Shown here: in pieces, positions 11,690 to 24,593 of the stretch
How positions within the stretch are numbered: position 1 is the stretch's first letter
How the letters are laid out: each line of letters opens with the position of its first letter
Assembly (NCBI GenBank): GCA_964304625.1
Contig: OZ199839.1
Span: forward strand, 4,526,001-4,590,000
Length of the DNA stretch: 64,000 bases
Direction of reading: 5' to 3'
Origin: Kudoa neothunni
Lineage: Eukaryota > Cnidaria
The notes under the pieces: generated by a model
Database searches by the model: none
Seen by the model: only the letters and a program-made list of their open reading frames with translations
What the model was told of the DNA's origin: nothing
Program-made: the position numbers and the translations under genes

Positions 11690-12988
11690 CTGTAGTTGCT
11701 TTTAGAGGAAAATGTCCCTTTAAAACAATATATGCCGTCAAAGCCACCAGTAGATGGAATAAAGTTTTTTCTCCTTACCGATCCCGAGACAAAGTACACT
11801 CACAATATTTCGGTATATTTGGGTAAAAATAACAATGAGAGGTCAAAAAATGCTGGAGAAAACATTGTTCTAAATCTTGTTTCAGAATTAAAGGGAAAGT
11901 GGAAGAAATATCATCTGCGATAATTTCTTTACCCCTGTTCCCCTTGCCCAAAAAACTCCTAACATGGGAAATGACAATAACTGGAACAATCCGTAATAAT
12001 AAACGAGATATTTCGGATTATCTAAAAAAAGAATTCAGAGCGTGAGGTTTTCAGTACATGTTTTTTGTGTAATTAAAAACTAATGCTAACCTCTATGTTC
12101 CTATAAAATATAATGTAGTTTCACTGCTAACATCTCCTGTTTCAATAAGATGTTGAAGATAGTGAACGAAAAAAACCCATGGTTATCTTGGAATATAACT
12201 GTTATAAATGAGGGATGAACACGGTTGATCGTATTACTGCAACAACAAATGTAAAAAGGGTATACCAATCAATGACCGACGGCAATATTCTTCAATATGG
12301 TTGATCTTGGTTTGATAAATGCGTTTTATCTTTATAAGACTATTTTCTGTGACCATAATTACTCAAGGGTTAAGTTTCTAGAAGAGCTCGTGGATAGTTT
12401 GGTGAAGGATTATATTCGGAGAGACACACATCGCATTGATCAAGGTTCTACTTGCATCCAAGAATTTCCTCGTCGCAAGAATAAATGTTGTTTTTGTTCA
12501 AGATCGCGTGATAGAAAAACGAGGATTATTTGTTGTTTGTGGGGCCAACTACTGTGAAAACCATTCAAAAATTACATGCATGTTATGTTATATTCTAATA
12601 AGAAAAACTAAAATATCATCAACACCTTGTATTTTGTCTATTTCGAAATTTTATATATTGCGGTTTCTATTGGCCGCCACTCTTAAGAAATTAATTGTGA
12701 GGGAAATTTTTTACACTGTTTTATTAATATGTAATTCAATTTTTATTTATTAAAACAACATCAAATGCAAAAGATAGTTAAAATCGTTGAATTTTATGTT
12801 TATTTTAACGTTGTGAACTCCTTGGTATTTATCGTTATCAATCGGTACCATGATATTTGTTATATTTTTACATATTTTAGTAAATTACTTATTTTATTTT
12901 TTTTCATAATTCAAGCTAAAAAATGTGGGGTCCATTGGACCCCAAAAAAGGAATGTGTAAAGTCGATTTTCAGATGCTCAGAGGGTTA
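11690..12988 (+). mobile_element. piggyBac transposon remnant, copy 2
   Basis: The plus strand encodes a piggyBac block (LKQYMPSKPPVDGIKFFLLT, followed by YTHNISVYLGKNN) at 11720-11835 and a C-terminal cysteine-rich finger (NKCCFCSRSRDRKTR, then CENHSKITCMLC in a second frame) at about 12480-12590. The right end is TTAA-type: GAGGGTTAA closing at 12988 after GGGGTCCATTGGACCCC. The 12655-12988 part is repeated inverted at 58909-59105 plus 61990-62134. The N-terminal half and left end are missing, replaced by the Tigger at the left. Frames are broken in several places. Confidence 0.8.
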
Positions 12989-12999
12989 AGAACTTTTGG

Positions 13000-13804
13000 G
13001 TTTCATCTGATGTATGTAAAACAATTTATTCGAAACGAAAATAACCATGTTTTGGAATCACTTACGAGGCGTTAATTGATAGAACTGCGCAGTTTCATCG
13101 ACACTATATATTTGATCCTCATAATTTTTAAGAATTTAAAGAAGTTGAGTGTTCTAATCTGTAATGATTCCTATAGATACCGTACTAGCTAGCTTCGGCA
13201 TGGAAACTGATTTTTTTTAAGGTGAACCTATTTTTAAAGCTACGAAACCATCCGTAGCTAACATTTGTAAAATCATTTCCAAAAGAATCAATCTCATTTC
13301 TTTTGTTAATTATTTCGATGGACGATAATTCGATACTTTTTGATCCCATCCAACCGAACCACTCACACACGTTGATCAGCGTCGTCATCTTTTCCTTTCC
13401 GCATTGATCTTCGTTTAGCTAGAAACAATTGACTTTCAAATGCCTGTTTAATTTTAGCCTTTTATCTGAAATGCCATTTAAAGTTGAAATAAAACCTATT
13501 TTGAAGTGTTTAATAATTCCCGTCTTTCTATTTAAGGGCGGTAAACTATCATAATATGTAATTATATTATATTTCTCTTGAAGCATTATGCATTTATGAA
13601 TTATTCTTTGGGGCATTTAGAAATAATTACGAATTATCGGTTATTACACAAATTTTCAAACTTGTCATTTCACAAAGTAAAAAAAATAACTCTTATATTT
13701 AATTACGAATTCATAGTACATGTTATTTGATAAATTTAACCGGGTGATAAAGTTTTATAGAAAGTTACGAATTATCGGTCCTACGAATTAATGGTCACCT
13801 ACTG
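13000..13804 (-). mobile_element. Tigger/pogo-like transposon, copy 2 (5' part)
   Basis: On the minus strand a CENPB-type helix domain is open at 13185-13388 (ITLINVCEWFGWMG, then SYGWFRSFKNRFTLKK). It is followed near 13100 by a first-aspartate block IYSVDETAQFYQL. The right end is TACAGTAGGTGACC read inward from 13806, a Tigger-like terminus next to TA. It is truncated after the first catalytic block, where the piggyBac end at 12988 abuts it. Confidence 0.7.
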
Positions 13805-14578
13805 TATTTCGAATTGATATCAACATAATAAATATTATAAAGGTAGCTAATTACATTGATGTTGATTTAAAAATGTTAGAGCGCTATTAGAATCTAAATG
13901 TATACATTTTTTGATATCATACCGATGGATTCTGTTCGACTATGGGGATTATCCTATAGAAGAGTCTTCAACAAATAATGTATTGAAGGGAGGCATACAT
14001 CGAATTTCTATTTTAAATCAAAAAGGGGAGACAACAAAATCCGTCATCAGCTTTAAAATATATTTATTTTTTATTAAAAATATGTTTTATAGTCCTTCGT
14101 ATCCGAATAATCACAAGTTAATTAGGGAAGGGGCATCCCCATTTAATAATCTAAGATCAGATCATAATCTATTGTTGTATGCACGTATTATCGAGCCACA
14201 CCGGAGAATGTAATCATCCAATGCTTGAGGGTTCATGCTCAAAGTTCACATTAAAACTTAATTAGATGTTCTATTATGATCGTTATCTCCTTTAAAATAT
14301 TATAACATAGTGGTACCTATCTATTGAAGACATTATATCCATTAATATACAAATAACATGGATAACGGTTTGTGGAGCGATGTAAATATACGATGGTAAA
14401 TTAGCAGTGGTAGAAATCACATAACCTAATGTTTATTAAATACACACAATAAATATAACAACTAGATGGACCAAAAGAATATAACTGTTTAAAAAAAATT
14501 AAAAAGTCCAGAGGTAAAAAATGACTCCAGTTGGTTCATCGCGTAGGTTTTTTAAGTCGGTCCTTCGAAGGTTATAAT
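13805..14578. other. AT-rich spacer with one unsupported ORF
   Basis: An open frame at 13911-14213 (100 codons) has no recognised domain or neighbour exon. The rest is AT-rich. I see no repeat copies. Confidence 0.35.
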
Positions 14579-16505
14579 TTGGGCCTGCAATTTTCGATTT
14601 AAATCGATAAACGTCGATTTTTTTAACATAATGCCTTGTTTACTTTTCGATTAAAATCGACATCATTCGCTGACTATTTTTCACTTCCAATGGGCAGGAA
14701 AAGAAGATTTAAACAACAATTTAGTTTGCAGATTTTGTAAACTTAAGTTGCCTCTACAACAAAATAGAATAATGGAGCACATTAATTCGAAAAACATGTC
14801 TTTAGAGACATCGTCTGAAAATGTATCTCCAATCTCGAATATTTTTTTCAGGGATAAGGAGAATAACGAGCTAGAAACGGATCTGGTTTCGATTGTTGCA
14901 TTTAATGAACTTCCTCTGTCCTTTCTTGATAGAAATAATAGGTATCGTGATGTCTTAGCAAAATATTATTATGCCAGCTGATCTTTGCCTAATGGAAGAA
15001 CTTTGGTCGATAAATACCTGCCTATAATATATTTAACAAAATTCAAATATAATTAAAATTACTTTGAAGAACAAGAGATTCTCTTTAATAATTGACGAAA
15101 GTCCTGAATTTAAAAATAGACCGTTATTCAACATATTGGTTTGTTTTTATAATCCGGAGATTAATGATACGTCCATATTGATGATCGTTTCGAAAGTCCT
15201 CACTGAAGGTAACTCTGTCATTGTTGCCGGCGTAGTTTCCGAGGCACTTCAGAAGAATGAATTATCTTGGCAAAACTGTATGGCCATCGTATCGGACTCC
15301 GCTTCATATATGAAGAAATATTATGAGAATATGAAAATACTTCACGATCATATCTTAAGAATTCCATGTGTTTCCCATCTAATTCACAATGCGATACGAA
15401 AAGCGGTGGATGAGGAATTTTTAAACATACAAAAATTCTGCATAAAGTTTTCGGCTTTGTTATCCAAAAACCGGTAAGAAAAGGCTCGTTTTTACGGATC
15501 CTCGAGGGAAAAACATTAGATATGAAAAAGAAATCCCGCGCGTTATCGACATTCGTTGGTATAATCTATACAATTGTATCCAATATTGCCTAGATTACTT
15601 CGAAGGTATAAATGAGTCTTTGAAGTGAAAAAAGCGACGCGATCTCAAAATTGTCTGAGTTCATTAGGCTATCTACTGAGGCAATAAAAGAACTATCAAT
15701 TCATTTCAAATGCATATTGAAATGTCTCTCTCCGTTGTACGATTTCTCTATCAACATTGAATCCGATTGTTCCATGGGGTTATCTAAACTCTACGGTTGG
15801 ATACAATCAAATTACGCTATAACCGAAATCGATTTACTAAATAATTTTAAGGAAAGCATGTCAACATTCTCAAATGATAAAAAAGTTAGAATAATAAATA
15901 AAGTGACAAGTTTTGTCAATGTTTTAATTTTACACCTATCCAACTTGGTAAATAAACAAACAGAAGGACGTTTTCCATCGGATAGTTTTTTAAAATCGAT
16001 GAAAAACATTCATATCATTCAACTTGAGAACATTAAAGAAATTGATCCAAGGGGTTTTATCGAATTTGTTAGCGTCGAGCAAAGAGAAACTTTGCAACAA
16101 GAGTTGTTCGCATTTTCCCTCCATACAAATAATACGGTGATTGGTCCTGGATTTTGGAAAAAAACGAGCCAGAGTATCCTGTATTGTCTAAGTTATGCCA
16201 AGATTTGGTCCATATACTTCTGTCATCGATAGCCGTAGAGAGAAGGTTCTCAAAGCTGAAGCATCTGTTCACAAATGATAGAAGTAGTCTGACGAATGAG
16301 CGAATGATAATGTTGTCAACATTATACTTTAATGGAAAACTATATAAAAAATATTATATTTTTTGATTTTCGGTTTCATATTTCTTTTTCTTCTATTGAT
16401 ATTGGTTTCACAACAAATACCACGTGCGTGCGTGATTTTTTTAAATAAACGTCGATCTTAGTCGTTGAATTTTTTAAAAATAGTCATCGAAAATTGCATG
16501 CCTTA
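14579..16505 (+). mobile_element. hAT transposon with 8-bp target duplication
   Basis: GTTATAAT occurs at 14571-14578 and again at 16506-16513, the 8-bp duplication typical of hAT. The termini are imperfect inverted repeats (GGGCCTGCAATTTTCGAT and, inverted, AAGGCATGCAATTTTCGAT). Inside, plus-strand frames give hAT transposase blocks: FSLIIDESPEFKNRP and MAIVSDSASYMKK (RNase H fold), IPCVSHLIHNAIRKA, and the C-terminal dimerisation motif SSIAVERRFSKLKHLFTND at about 16220. The gene is split by stops near 14980 and 15477 and by frame changes between 15640 and 16160, so the element is inactive. Length 1.9 kb is near an internally shortened autonomous hAT. Confidence 0.88.
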
Positions 16506-16513
16506 GTTATAAT

Positions 16514-16938
16514 CTATCTGCAGTTCACTACCAAATTACGTACGATTGATTCACACGTGATTTTATTATTCTCAATTTACTGGTAATAATTTTCATGAAA
16601 ATGAATTATGAAAGAATCATGTTATAATTTAATAATTAATTATTCGAGTCATTTATAATAAAAAAATCTCTAATATATACAATAAAAAGTTACCTAGGTG
16701 TAGTTCATTATCGTACAATGAAAATTGCACTTGAGGTAATTAAATATTTAGAGGTCAATAGGCACTTCATTAAATCAACGGCTTAAAGTAAATTAATTTT
16801 ATACAATTATAATAAGCATCAAGACATTATTTTGTAAAAATTCCATATTCTCAACGAAAAAAGGCCGAATTTTTAAATTTCAATTTAAGAAACCAATAAA
16901 ACAGTTAAAATACACGTCTATAAAGTCATTTTCAATAT
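16514..16938. other. AT-rich 3' flank of TAF5
   Basis: No open frame or repeat recognised. It may hold the TAF5 3' UTR. Confidence 0.4.
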
Positions 16939-19772
16939 TTAATTGTATGATCCAACAGCTAGAAGCACACCTTTGTGATGATAGTACAGATCCACAATGG
17001 AGGTGGATTTGGTATTATACGATTCCAACAAATATTTTGCATGACTAAAGCGTATCAAATATAATCAACACAAAAATAATTATAGAGGAGATTACTCGGA
17101 AGAGTAAGCACTCAAATTAACAGACTCAGCATGCAGTTTCTGATGGGTTTCACGTTGAAATTCCGCATTACTCAAAAATTTCCCCCCAGTCACAGTTCCA
17201 GTTGTTAGCGCTAATGCTTTGAAATCAAATTTATTAATAGCGCCATTTATATCAGCTAAAAAATGGTTATAATGGTCATTTTTGGCGAATCAATAATCTA
17301 CCAGAGTACAAATACGCACTGTCATGGCTTTGGTACAACGAAGTTCCTATAGAAGTATGGAAAGAGCTGAATTCGGACATAATCTTGGAAGAGCAAACAT
17401 CGTACACCCTTAAACAGCCACTTTGGTCTAAAAACGATCATTTTATAATCGAAGATGAATAAAAAATATTAAAGAAGGATATTTACGGAATATAATAAGG
17501 TACTGGCCATCATTGGAAAATTTCAATTTACTGATTGGACTCTATTTAACGTTAGTATCCAAATAAAGAGATTAAAATAACATTTGATCCTGGAAGCAAC
17601 CTAATGCAATTACCAGACACGACATCCCAAATACGTACTGTTCGATCGTATGATCCAGTAGCAATATAGCTACAGTTTGGATGATAGCAAACACACTAGA
17701 ACAACAAAACAAATAACAACAACGGCACAACAGAAACTATCTACAGAAACATCTGAACTATGGCCAGAGAATATTCGCACGCATTTTATGCGATCAGTAG
17801 TCCATAGTCGCGCTGTTTGATCACTGCTAGCGGTTGCAAAGTAATAACCTTTGGGTCTACAAATAATTTAGTTGTGATGAGACACGTTACGAGGACAAAT
17901 TGGTGAGAATTACGCTATATCCACATCCCAAATGGCTTTACAGTGCCCTCTGTAGGTGCTAATGTTGGTGTTCAGATAAAGATCCCAAAGTCGAGCTAAA
18001 ACACAACGTAGAAGTTAGCGTCTTGAAAAAAACTATTGACCTGTTCGGTCTTGGGAAACAGAGATAAAAAACTTGTTGTAAGGATCGAAGGCAAGAGATT
18101 GAACATGATCCGAATGACCAACATAGGTGTGAGTTTGTTTCTTGGTATCTCCATCGATAATTCGTTCATAAACATCTCCCATATTTCTATCGATCCGTTG
18201 CAAGTCTTTGCCTTGTTTCATTTGCTTCATGTATTGGTTGGTCACAGAGAAAACTTTGATCGTGGAATTATGAAGACCGATAGCCATCAGTGATGCATCA
18301 AGATTGAATTTTGAGCACATAAGCCCACCACAGGTATTTAAGATGGTGTACAAACATATGGAGGTTTTAGATGAAGAAGCACCTTGTCGAATGGATTGAT
18401 GAATGGAGGATTTCAAATCACGAATATAGTTCAGCAAATATTGCTGCTCTTCAGAAAATCTAGTAAGTAACATGGATTCATTTATATGTATTTTGAAGAA
18501 AGAATACCTAGTCGGAAATACAATTTTAGTCAGTGACGGGGTGAGATTGGTCTGTTGTTTTTTATCCCAAGCTAATAGTTTAGTTACGCCAGAAATCACA
18601 TATTTATTTATATGAATTAAAGAGTATTACACTTCGATAAAGTAGTTCCGTTCATAACTTTTAGAACCGAATAAGTCGAGTAATAATTGTAGGTGTCCGT
18701 TTCGCTCACATTGTATTTGAATGTTTTATTAAATTCTATGCGAAAGATACCAACAAAAATAGAATAAATCTGCGAAATTTAAAAATACTGGGATCGAGTT
18801 TTGGCTCGCCAAGCAAAGATCCTTTAAGAGAATTGATAGTGTGGGCGGATCTGGTGTTGGTAACAGCTAGACAATAAACAAATAAAACAATCCATCATCA
18901 TTATTCAAACACATACGATCGATGTTAATATGCTGTTGTATTAGATCCACAAAAAATTCTAATTTCTCAGCCTAAATTCGCCGTAAATACCGAATTCAAG
19001 GTTTCGAAAAATAAACTTCCAGAATTTGCTTTAACATTCGATTCGATGACTTTGATAACACTACAGTGAACTTTTCATTGTGAATCGCTTCCACATATGA
19101 TGATCGTAATAAATATTCTGACTGTCGTATTCCATACAAGTGAACCATGTCGTCATAGTAACGCTGGTCTTGCTGAGCGCAAAATTTTTCGAAAAATTCG
19201 GAAGCTACAGAAATTATATAAGAACTTGATAGAGGAATGTAAAAAAACATGATACCCAATTGCAAATTATTAGAAAATATCAAAAACAAGTAACAATGAA
19301 CAAATATTGGGAACAGTAATTGGTTAAGTTCATTCTAATAGGGAAATTGCATGATACAGCTTTTAAATATATCATAATTACACGGATATCTTCATTGCAC
19401 TTATCAATACAACAAGTTAATCTATAAAAATAATTAATCGTAAAGATATTGTTACCAAGGTGTACTGTTCATGCATGGAAATTATGTCATGAAAGTTTTT
19501 CGCATTTCTATACATATATAATCAATAAATATGAATATAATTAAAAATACGTCTCAATATGTATGGATTCTTTTATTGTATCATAAGAAACTAACGTATT
19601 ATCATTCTCTAATTGCTCTCGATTTGTCACTCCCGCTTCTGAAATTAAAGCATCAATGGTAGCCTATTGAAATTATATTTAAAGATTATTTTGAAAAAAT
19701 TCAAACATTAAAGTTCTTCTTTTTCAGAAACATAATCACAGAACGCATAGTATCATCATCAGCAGCCTCCAT
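16939..19772 (-). CDS. TAF5: TFIID subunit TAF5 (LisH, NTD2, WD40), divergent
   Basis: TAF5 is a scaffold subunit of transcription factor TFIID in the nucleus. Exons traced on the minus strand include 19707-19772 (start MEAADDDTMRSVIMFLKKK, LisH helix), 19551-19663, an NTD2 exon with NELNQLLFPIFVHCYL, 19017-19204 (ASEFFEKFCAQQDQRYYDD), 18917-18971 (LEFFVDLIQQHINID) and one with HTINSLKGSLLGEPKLDP. WD40 blades follow: ICLYTILN..TIKVFSV, YVGHSDHVQSLAFDPYN..DRTARLWDL, YRGHCKAIWDV..SSDQTARLWTT, and CSYIATGSYDRTVRIWDVV near 17620. The C terminus is STSIVDLYYHHKGVLLAVGS, stop at 16939-16941, matching the human end. Introns are about 40-150 nt. Blades five and six between 17210 and 17600 cannot be read fully; only LKFSNDGQYLI is recognisable. 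The propeller is therefore reduced, damaged or highly diverged. Confidence 0.85.
17265..17462 (+). other. Unexplained open frame antisense to TAF5
   Basis: On the plus strand, after an acceptor-like TTTATATCAG ending at 17255, the frame is open for about 68 codons with a protein-like composition (GHFWRINNLPEYKYALSWLW, then a W/E-rich segment and a C-terminal IIEDE). It lies opposite the place where TAF5 blades five and six should be. No family is recognised and no upstream exon was found, so it could be chance, an inverted insert or a nested gene. Confidence 0.25.
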
Positions 19773-20344
19773 TGTCCGTCCTCCCTGCGCTTGCGTGACA
19801 AAACGGCTTGTAAGTGGTTGTTAAGCATTTTTCATTGTTTTTGTAAGTATGAGATACGGATCTAAATATTTTCATCAATCTTTCCGGTATAATAATGCGC
19901 GTTGAAGATGTTTTTGCATAAAAATCAAAAAATTGTCTGAAATTTGGTAATTTGATTAAGGTGTACATGCATTAATATGTAACCTATATGAGCATTTACG
20001 TAAATTTAATAAATTATTACGAACTTTCAGCCAATTGCCTATTTTTAAAAAATTTAAAAGATTTGATAAAACAAATTATTTGGGTGAAGAATACCAAAGC
20101 TGGTAGCCCTTCGATAATTTTTCAATCACTAATATTGTCAGTTTAATCTATGGAATATGCCTTCATAAATTATTCAAACTATTTCTCTAACTTTAAAATA
20201 TGCTGAAAAGTGCTGAACTTTGATACAAACTGCTAAGTCTGATTTAAGATAAACAATATTTTATAAAAATAAAACAAAGCTGGTCTAATCGAGTCTTTAA
20301 TGTATTTTTTAGTGGGGGCATAAAACCGCACAATAAATCAAGCT

Positions 20345-20567
20345 AATTTTTTATTCTCCAATGAAATTCATCAATTGACTCATTTATCTGATCAATATTG
20401 ACAGAACCATCATCATTAACTGACGATGCTTTGTCTTCTGGAGATAATTTGTATTTGATGGTTCCCCAAGTTCCTTCTACAATAGTTGTAGGAGCCTCTG
20501 TGATGTTTTTCACGTATTCAATGCTGCGTTTACATTGAGATGAATGTAAAGTTGTTGAGAGTGCCAT
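20345..20567 (-). CDS. Small hypothetical protein, 74 residues
   Basis: A complete frame starts MALSTTLHSSQCKRSIEY and ends HWRIKN. The middle (APTTIVEGTWGTIKYKLSPE) is followed by an acidic stretch and an amphipathic end (NIDQINESIDEFHW). Composition is protein-like, with no transposase features, no membrane helix and no signal peptide. It lies about 570 bp upstream of TAF5 on the same strand. I do not recognise the family; it could be a single-exon gene or one exon of a larger gene. Confidence 0.45.
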
Positions 20568-20725
20568 AACTTTTTAAACAATCAGTAATAAAGATAGACC
20601 CAGGTTTAACATATGTTTTAATTATTTTATCGAAATCTCAGCCATTTTATTTGGAATTTCTACAAAAAAAAATTGTTCTTTCGCTCGTTCTTTCCACATA
20701 ACCAATGCTCCTTTAAAACCGCAGC

Positions 20726-20816
20726 CGGAACAATATGGCATAATGGTGTTAGGTCGAGATCTCATATCATGAGGTTGAGAGTTCGAAGCCTAGTCCGAGT
20801 GTTCCTGTACTTCTAA
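20726..20816 (+). repeat. Degenerate tRNA-like (tRNA-Met-type) or SINE head
   Basis: A box-A-like TGGCATAATGGTGTTAGG is followed by an anticodon-arm-like GATCTCATATCATGAGG with a CAT triplet and a box-B-like GAGAGTTCGAAGCC. GGAACA near 20727 can pair with TGTTCC near 20811, but the T-stem does not close well. It is most likely a decayed tRNA gene or the head of a tRNA-derived SINE; a single copy was seen in this window. Confidence 0.4.
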
Positions 20817-21309
20817 TTCGAAATTTTGACTCCTTAATCTCTAATATCGTATTTTCCTGCCAATAATGACGTCCTCGAAGTCCAGTCTATCAGTTACCGT
20901 TTAACAAAGCCAGCATTAATAATTAGCGATAGATTGAGAAGAATGTCCAATGGTTGTGGTTAAATTAACACTTTTCGCACCCATCAGCCAATAATATGCT
21001 AACTCCGTTAAATTATCAATCTCAATTTCCATATTTTTGAAAAATATATTAATCCCTATTTAAGAAAAATTGAGTCTAAAATATGCCTAATCCCTGAAAG
21101 TCTATAATCAGAACTTGCAATTTTCACCGTTTATTATGAGTGTCGGTTTTAATCATTTTTTGATTTTGTTCGGACATTACCTTTATCTTCAGAATTATCC
21201 AGCTTATCTGAAAATTTCAGAAATTGACTAAGACTATGTAACAATACCACACGTACATTAAACAGGAGAGCGGCGATTCTGATAAACCACTAACATATAT
21301 ATGTGTATA
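20817..21309. other. Spacer with no supported feature
   Basis: AT-rich sequence without long open frames. A hypothetical SINE body following the tRNA-like head cannot be delimited from one copy. Confidence 0.35.
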
Positions 21310-21311
21310 TA

Positions 21312-23192
21312 CAGTCGGGATTGGATACTGCGTGACTGGATGTTGCGTAATTCCAAAATTTCAAAGTTATTCTTTTTAGAGAGAAAACTAATTTTTTGCA
21401 TTGTTATTATTTTATCATTTCGTAAACATCGTTAACATTAAAAATAAGAAAATTTATTACCTATATATAGTCTCGTTATTTCGTGGTTTTAGTAACCCAT
21501 CTATTTAAAAATAGAAGTGTTTTCTCCATTATTTCCCGTTAAAAACGTAATAATTAAGAGAAGAGAGAAATCTTTGATTATTGTAATTCGATAAAAATAT
21601 TGACAGTTGTGAGAAAATAACAATTTCTAAGTTTGAGTTGAATGATGTGATGATCTATTTTGAATATTAATACATTGTCACGTTTAAGGTCATTTAAAAA
21701 TTGATAGAATTTGTTCACACGAAGATAGATTCAACATTATGGATATTGAAACTAAAAGGAGGGCACATTTTTCGGGAAATTAAAAATATAGATGTGAGCA
21801 GTATGATTGGGATGGTTAAACAATGATCGAATGATAATGTTCTGCTGAGATGTGTTTTTATCGAAATTGCTTTATATATTGCAAATAAATAAGAAATTTC
21901 CAATTTAAAGTCTAGTTAAGGGTGTTTTTCAGATTCCACGTCAAAATATGGGATAGCTTTCAAAATGTTTCATGGTGAGCCTGCGAATACAGATATTTCG
22001 TCTATTGACTCATGGGTTGTTGAAAGCATTGATTTGGTTAAAGCATATGGTACTAAAGACGTTATAAACATTGATGAAACTTCCCTTCCTTTGTGAGCAG
22101 TTACAAAACGTTAGTTATGTCTTAAAGAATGAAGTCGGAATATACGGGACAAAATATCAAAATCCTGGGTGTTTTAACTGATTTAAACATCTATAGCGTG
22201 AATATTATTCAAAAACACACAGATGATGTGTAGTAGATTTATAAACATAATTAGAAAGTTGAACCAAAGAATGATAGATGAGAACAGAAAAGTTTTAATT
22301 TTGTTGGTCAATATCCTCTGGATCCCCAAAATATTGATTTTGTTTAAATATCGAAATTGTTTTCCTATCAATAAAAAACAAATAATATTCTACAAACCAT
22401 AATTTAAGCATCATCAAATGCATTAAAAAGTAAGGCAGAAATACACTGGCTAAGCACACGGTTTATGTGAAGCTTTATCATCGAAAAATAAACATTATTA
22501 AACTTTGGAGGAGTATTACGCCAGAAATTGTATTTAATTGTTTTAAAAATCAAAAATTCTTGGTGTATAATATATAAAAATGTAATAACAAAATTGAATC
22601 ATTTTATAGAACAAGAAGAGTTAAGAAATATATCCCGAGCCAGAAACAGTTCACAAAGTAATATTTTATTAATACATAATTAATCGTATTAAAATTAATT
22701 TGAAGTTCACGAAAATATATTTGACGATGATAATGCTGCAACATGTGAGAATCAAAATCATGCGGATATATTGCCCACAATGGTTAATCTGATGACATCG
22801 AACCAATTATTAAAGAAGTCAAAAGTTTAACAAAATAAATAAAAAATATGGTTAACATTTTAATGAAAGTTTTAATTCAAGAGGATCCATCAATATTGTT
22901 TGATTAATATCCCACAACGGACAGAATTTGAAAAATATCAATAGAAAGATTTCGACATACAAAAATCACAAGATTTTTTGACAAAATTTAATAACTCATC
23001 CTTAATTAAACTCTATGTTATCATTGTTTTTAATAAAGTTTGTTTGTAGGAATAATCATCAAACGTAAGCACAAGAAAAATCGTATTTTACAGTATGATG
23101 CACACGCGTGAAACTGGATATTGCGTAAAAAACTTTTTATTGCATGGTTTTTTTCTGGTCCCAAAAACCCACGCAACATCCAATCTCGACTG
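21312..23192 (+). mobile_element. Tigger/pogo-like transposon, copy 3, bounded by TA
   Basis: The ends are inverted: CAGTCGGGATTGGATAC from 21312, and CAATCTCGACTG closing at 23192, each flanked by TA. Subterminal motifs CTGGATGTTGCGTAA and CTGGATATTGCGTAA are also inverted. Inside, plus-strand sequence at 21960-22090 encodes a pogo-type block, FKMFHGEPANTD..SWVVESIDLV and DVINIDETSLPL, containing the first catalytic aspartate. Later parts have no open frame beyond short shadows. It is an old, dead copy of a different subfamily from copies 1 and 2. Confidence 0.8.
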
Positions 23193-23367
23193 TATATAAA
23201 ATCCTTTGCCTATTAGTGTGTCTGTATCCACAAGTGAGCATGTGCTATTGAGAAACTTTTTTTAAATACAGCTTTTAATTCGCATTTGAATAGATGATAA
23301 CATTAATAAAAATCGTTCACTTACTTTTAAGTATAAATATAATCAATACCGCAGTCAGAAGTATGGA

Positions 23368-24589
23368 ATTTTCTGGTTGTTTACATCAATTACCAGATTA
23401 AAAAGTATCTGAATAATATTGATGTTTGCTTACTTCAGAGTGATACTCAATTAGAATGAACTTTCACTCACCATATATAAAGAAAATCTGCTGATCATGG
23501 TGTATAATGTTTAAAAAATGTTATATACGCCTGTTCGGAGTACTTTTAAGACAAATAAAATTATTAACGTCACATTTACAAGAGTTGTCACATTTCCCCT
23601 AAAATTTGAAGCGTAACCAAATTATTTACGATGTATTCCCGTTTTTCAAGTGTCATGGATATAGTTAAGCGAAAATATTGTGATCATTTTAAATAAAACA
23701 CATAATTTGAGATTACAAGTTGTTGCCACGTTGGAATAATTTGGGTCTCTATACGCATTCTAAAAACGATGTGAGATGTGTGTAGTGTTTTCAAATAATT
23801 AAATTTTTGTGATAATTTCTTAAATGGAAGTTATGTTCCATTGGAATTCCTGAGATGTGAAAATTTCTTTTTATCAAATATATCGATTGAGATTGAAATT
23901 ATATTCGTCTTTTCGATAAGTTTTTACTCATTGTTTGGTTTTCTTAAACTTTCTTTCGAAACAACTGAAATAACTAATTCGATAAGTTTCTATATTTTAT
24001 GAGATAATTTTTTAAATAATACTTAAGTTCTTAGTAACCTAATTATTCCTTACCTCCAGACCTTAAGGTTAATATTCAAATCAATATCTAATTTTTTTCG
24101 TTAAAAATAATTCATTATGATATAAAAGCTGCATTAAAATATGCGACACCTCATTCTATACGTGGTTTAAGAGTTTATATTCACGATTACTTTTGCTCAA
24201 AATACAGTCCACTCTCAATACATGCCATGTAAGTTAATAAGAAATTATTGGTCCAGTCAATCACACCGATATTTTTACAAAGTTTTCGTTAATTTAAGAA
24301 TAGTTCGTTCAATAAAAATAATTTTATGGAGGAAATCAAACAGTACGTTTGTTTTTAAAAGGGTGAACTCCTTTGAGAAAACCAGCTGATATTTAAGCTT
24401 TACTGTAACTTTTCAAACCGAAAACACCTTTACATTTTGGATTCAATCGTATTTTATTTATTAAATTTGTATATTTTTGAACCAGTAAGTATTTTTGTCA
24501 AAAAGAAAGGTTTTATTTATTTAGGAATCGGGAAATTATATTAAAATAGCGAATACGTAAGTTACCGCTCAGAGCTTTTTAAAACATCA
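23368..24589 (+). repeat. Dispersed repeat, family A copy 2
   Basis: It aligns with 3890-4990 across about 1.1 kb, with an extra segment near 23720-23850 absent from copy 1. The last bases of the family (CGAAAACAAGG) are found after the piggyBac at 26493-26503, so the piggyBac inserted inside this repeat. Confidence 0.75.
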
Positions 24590-24593
24590 TTAA

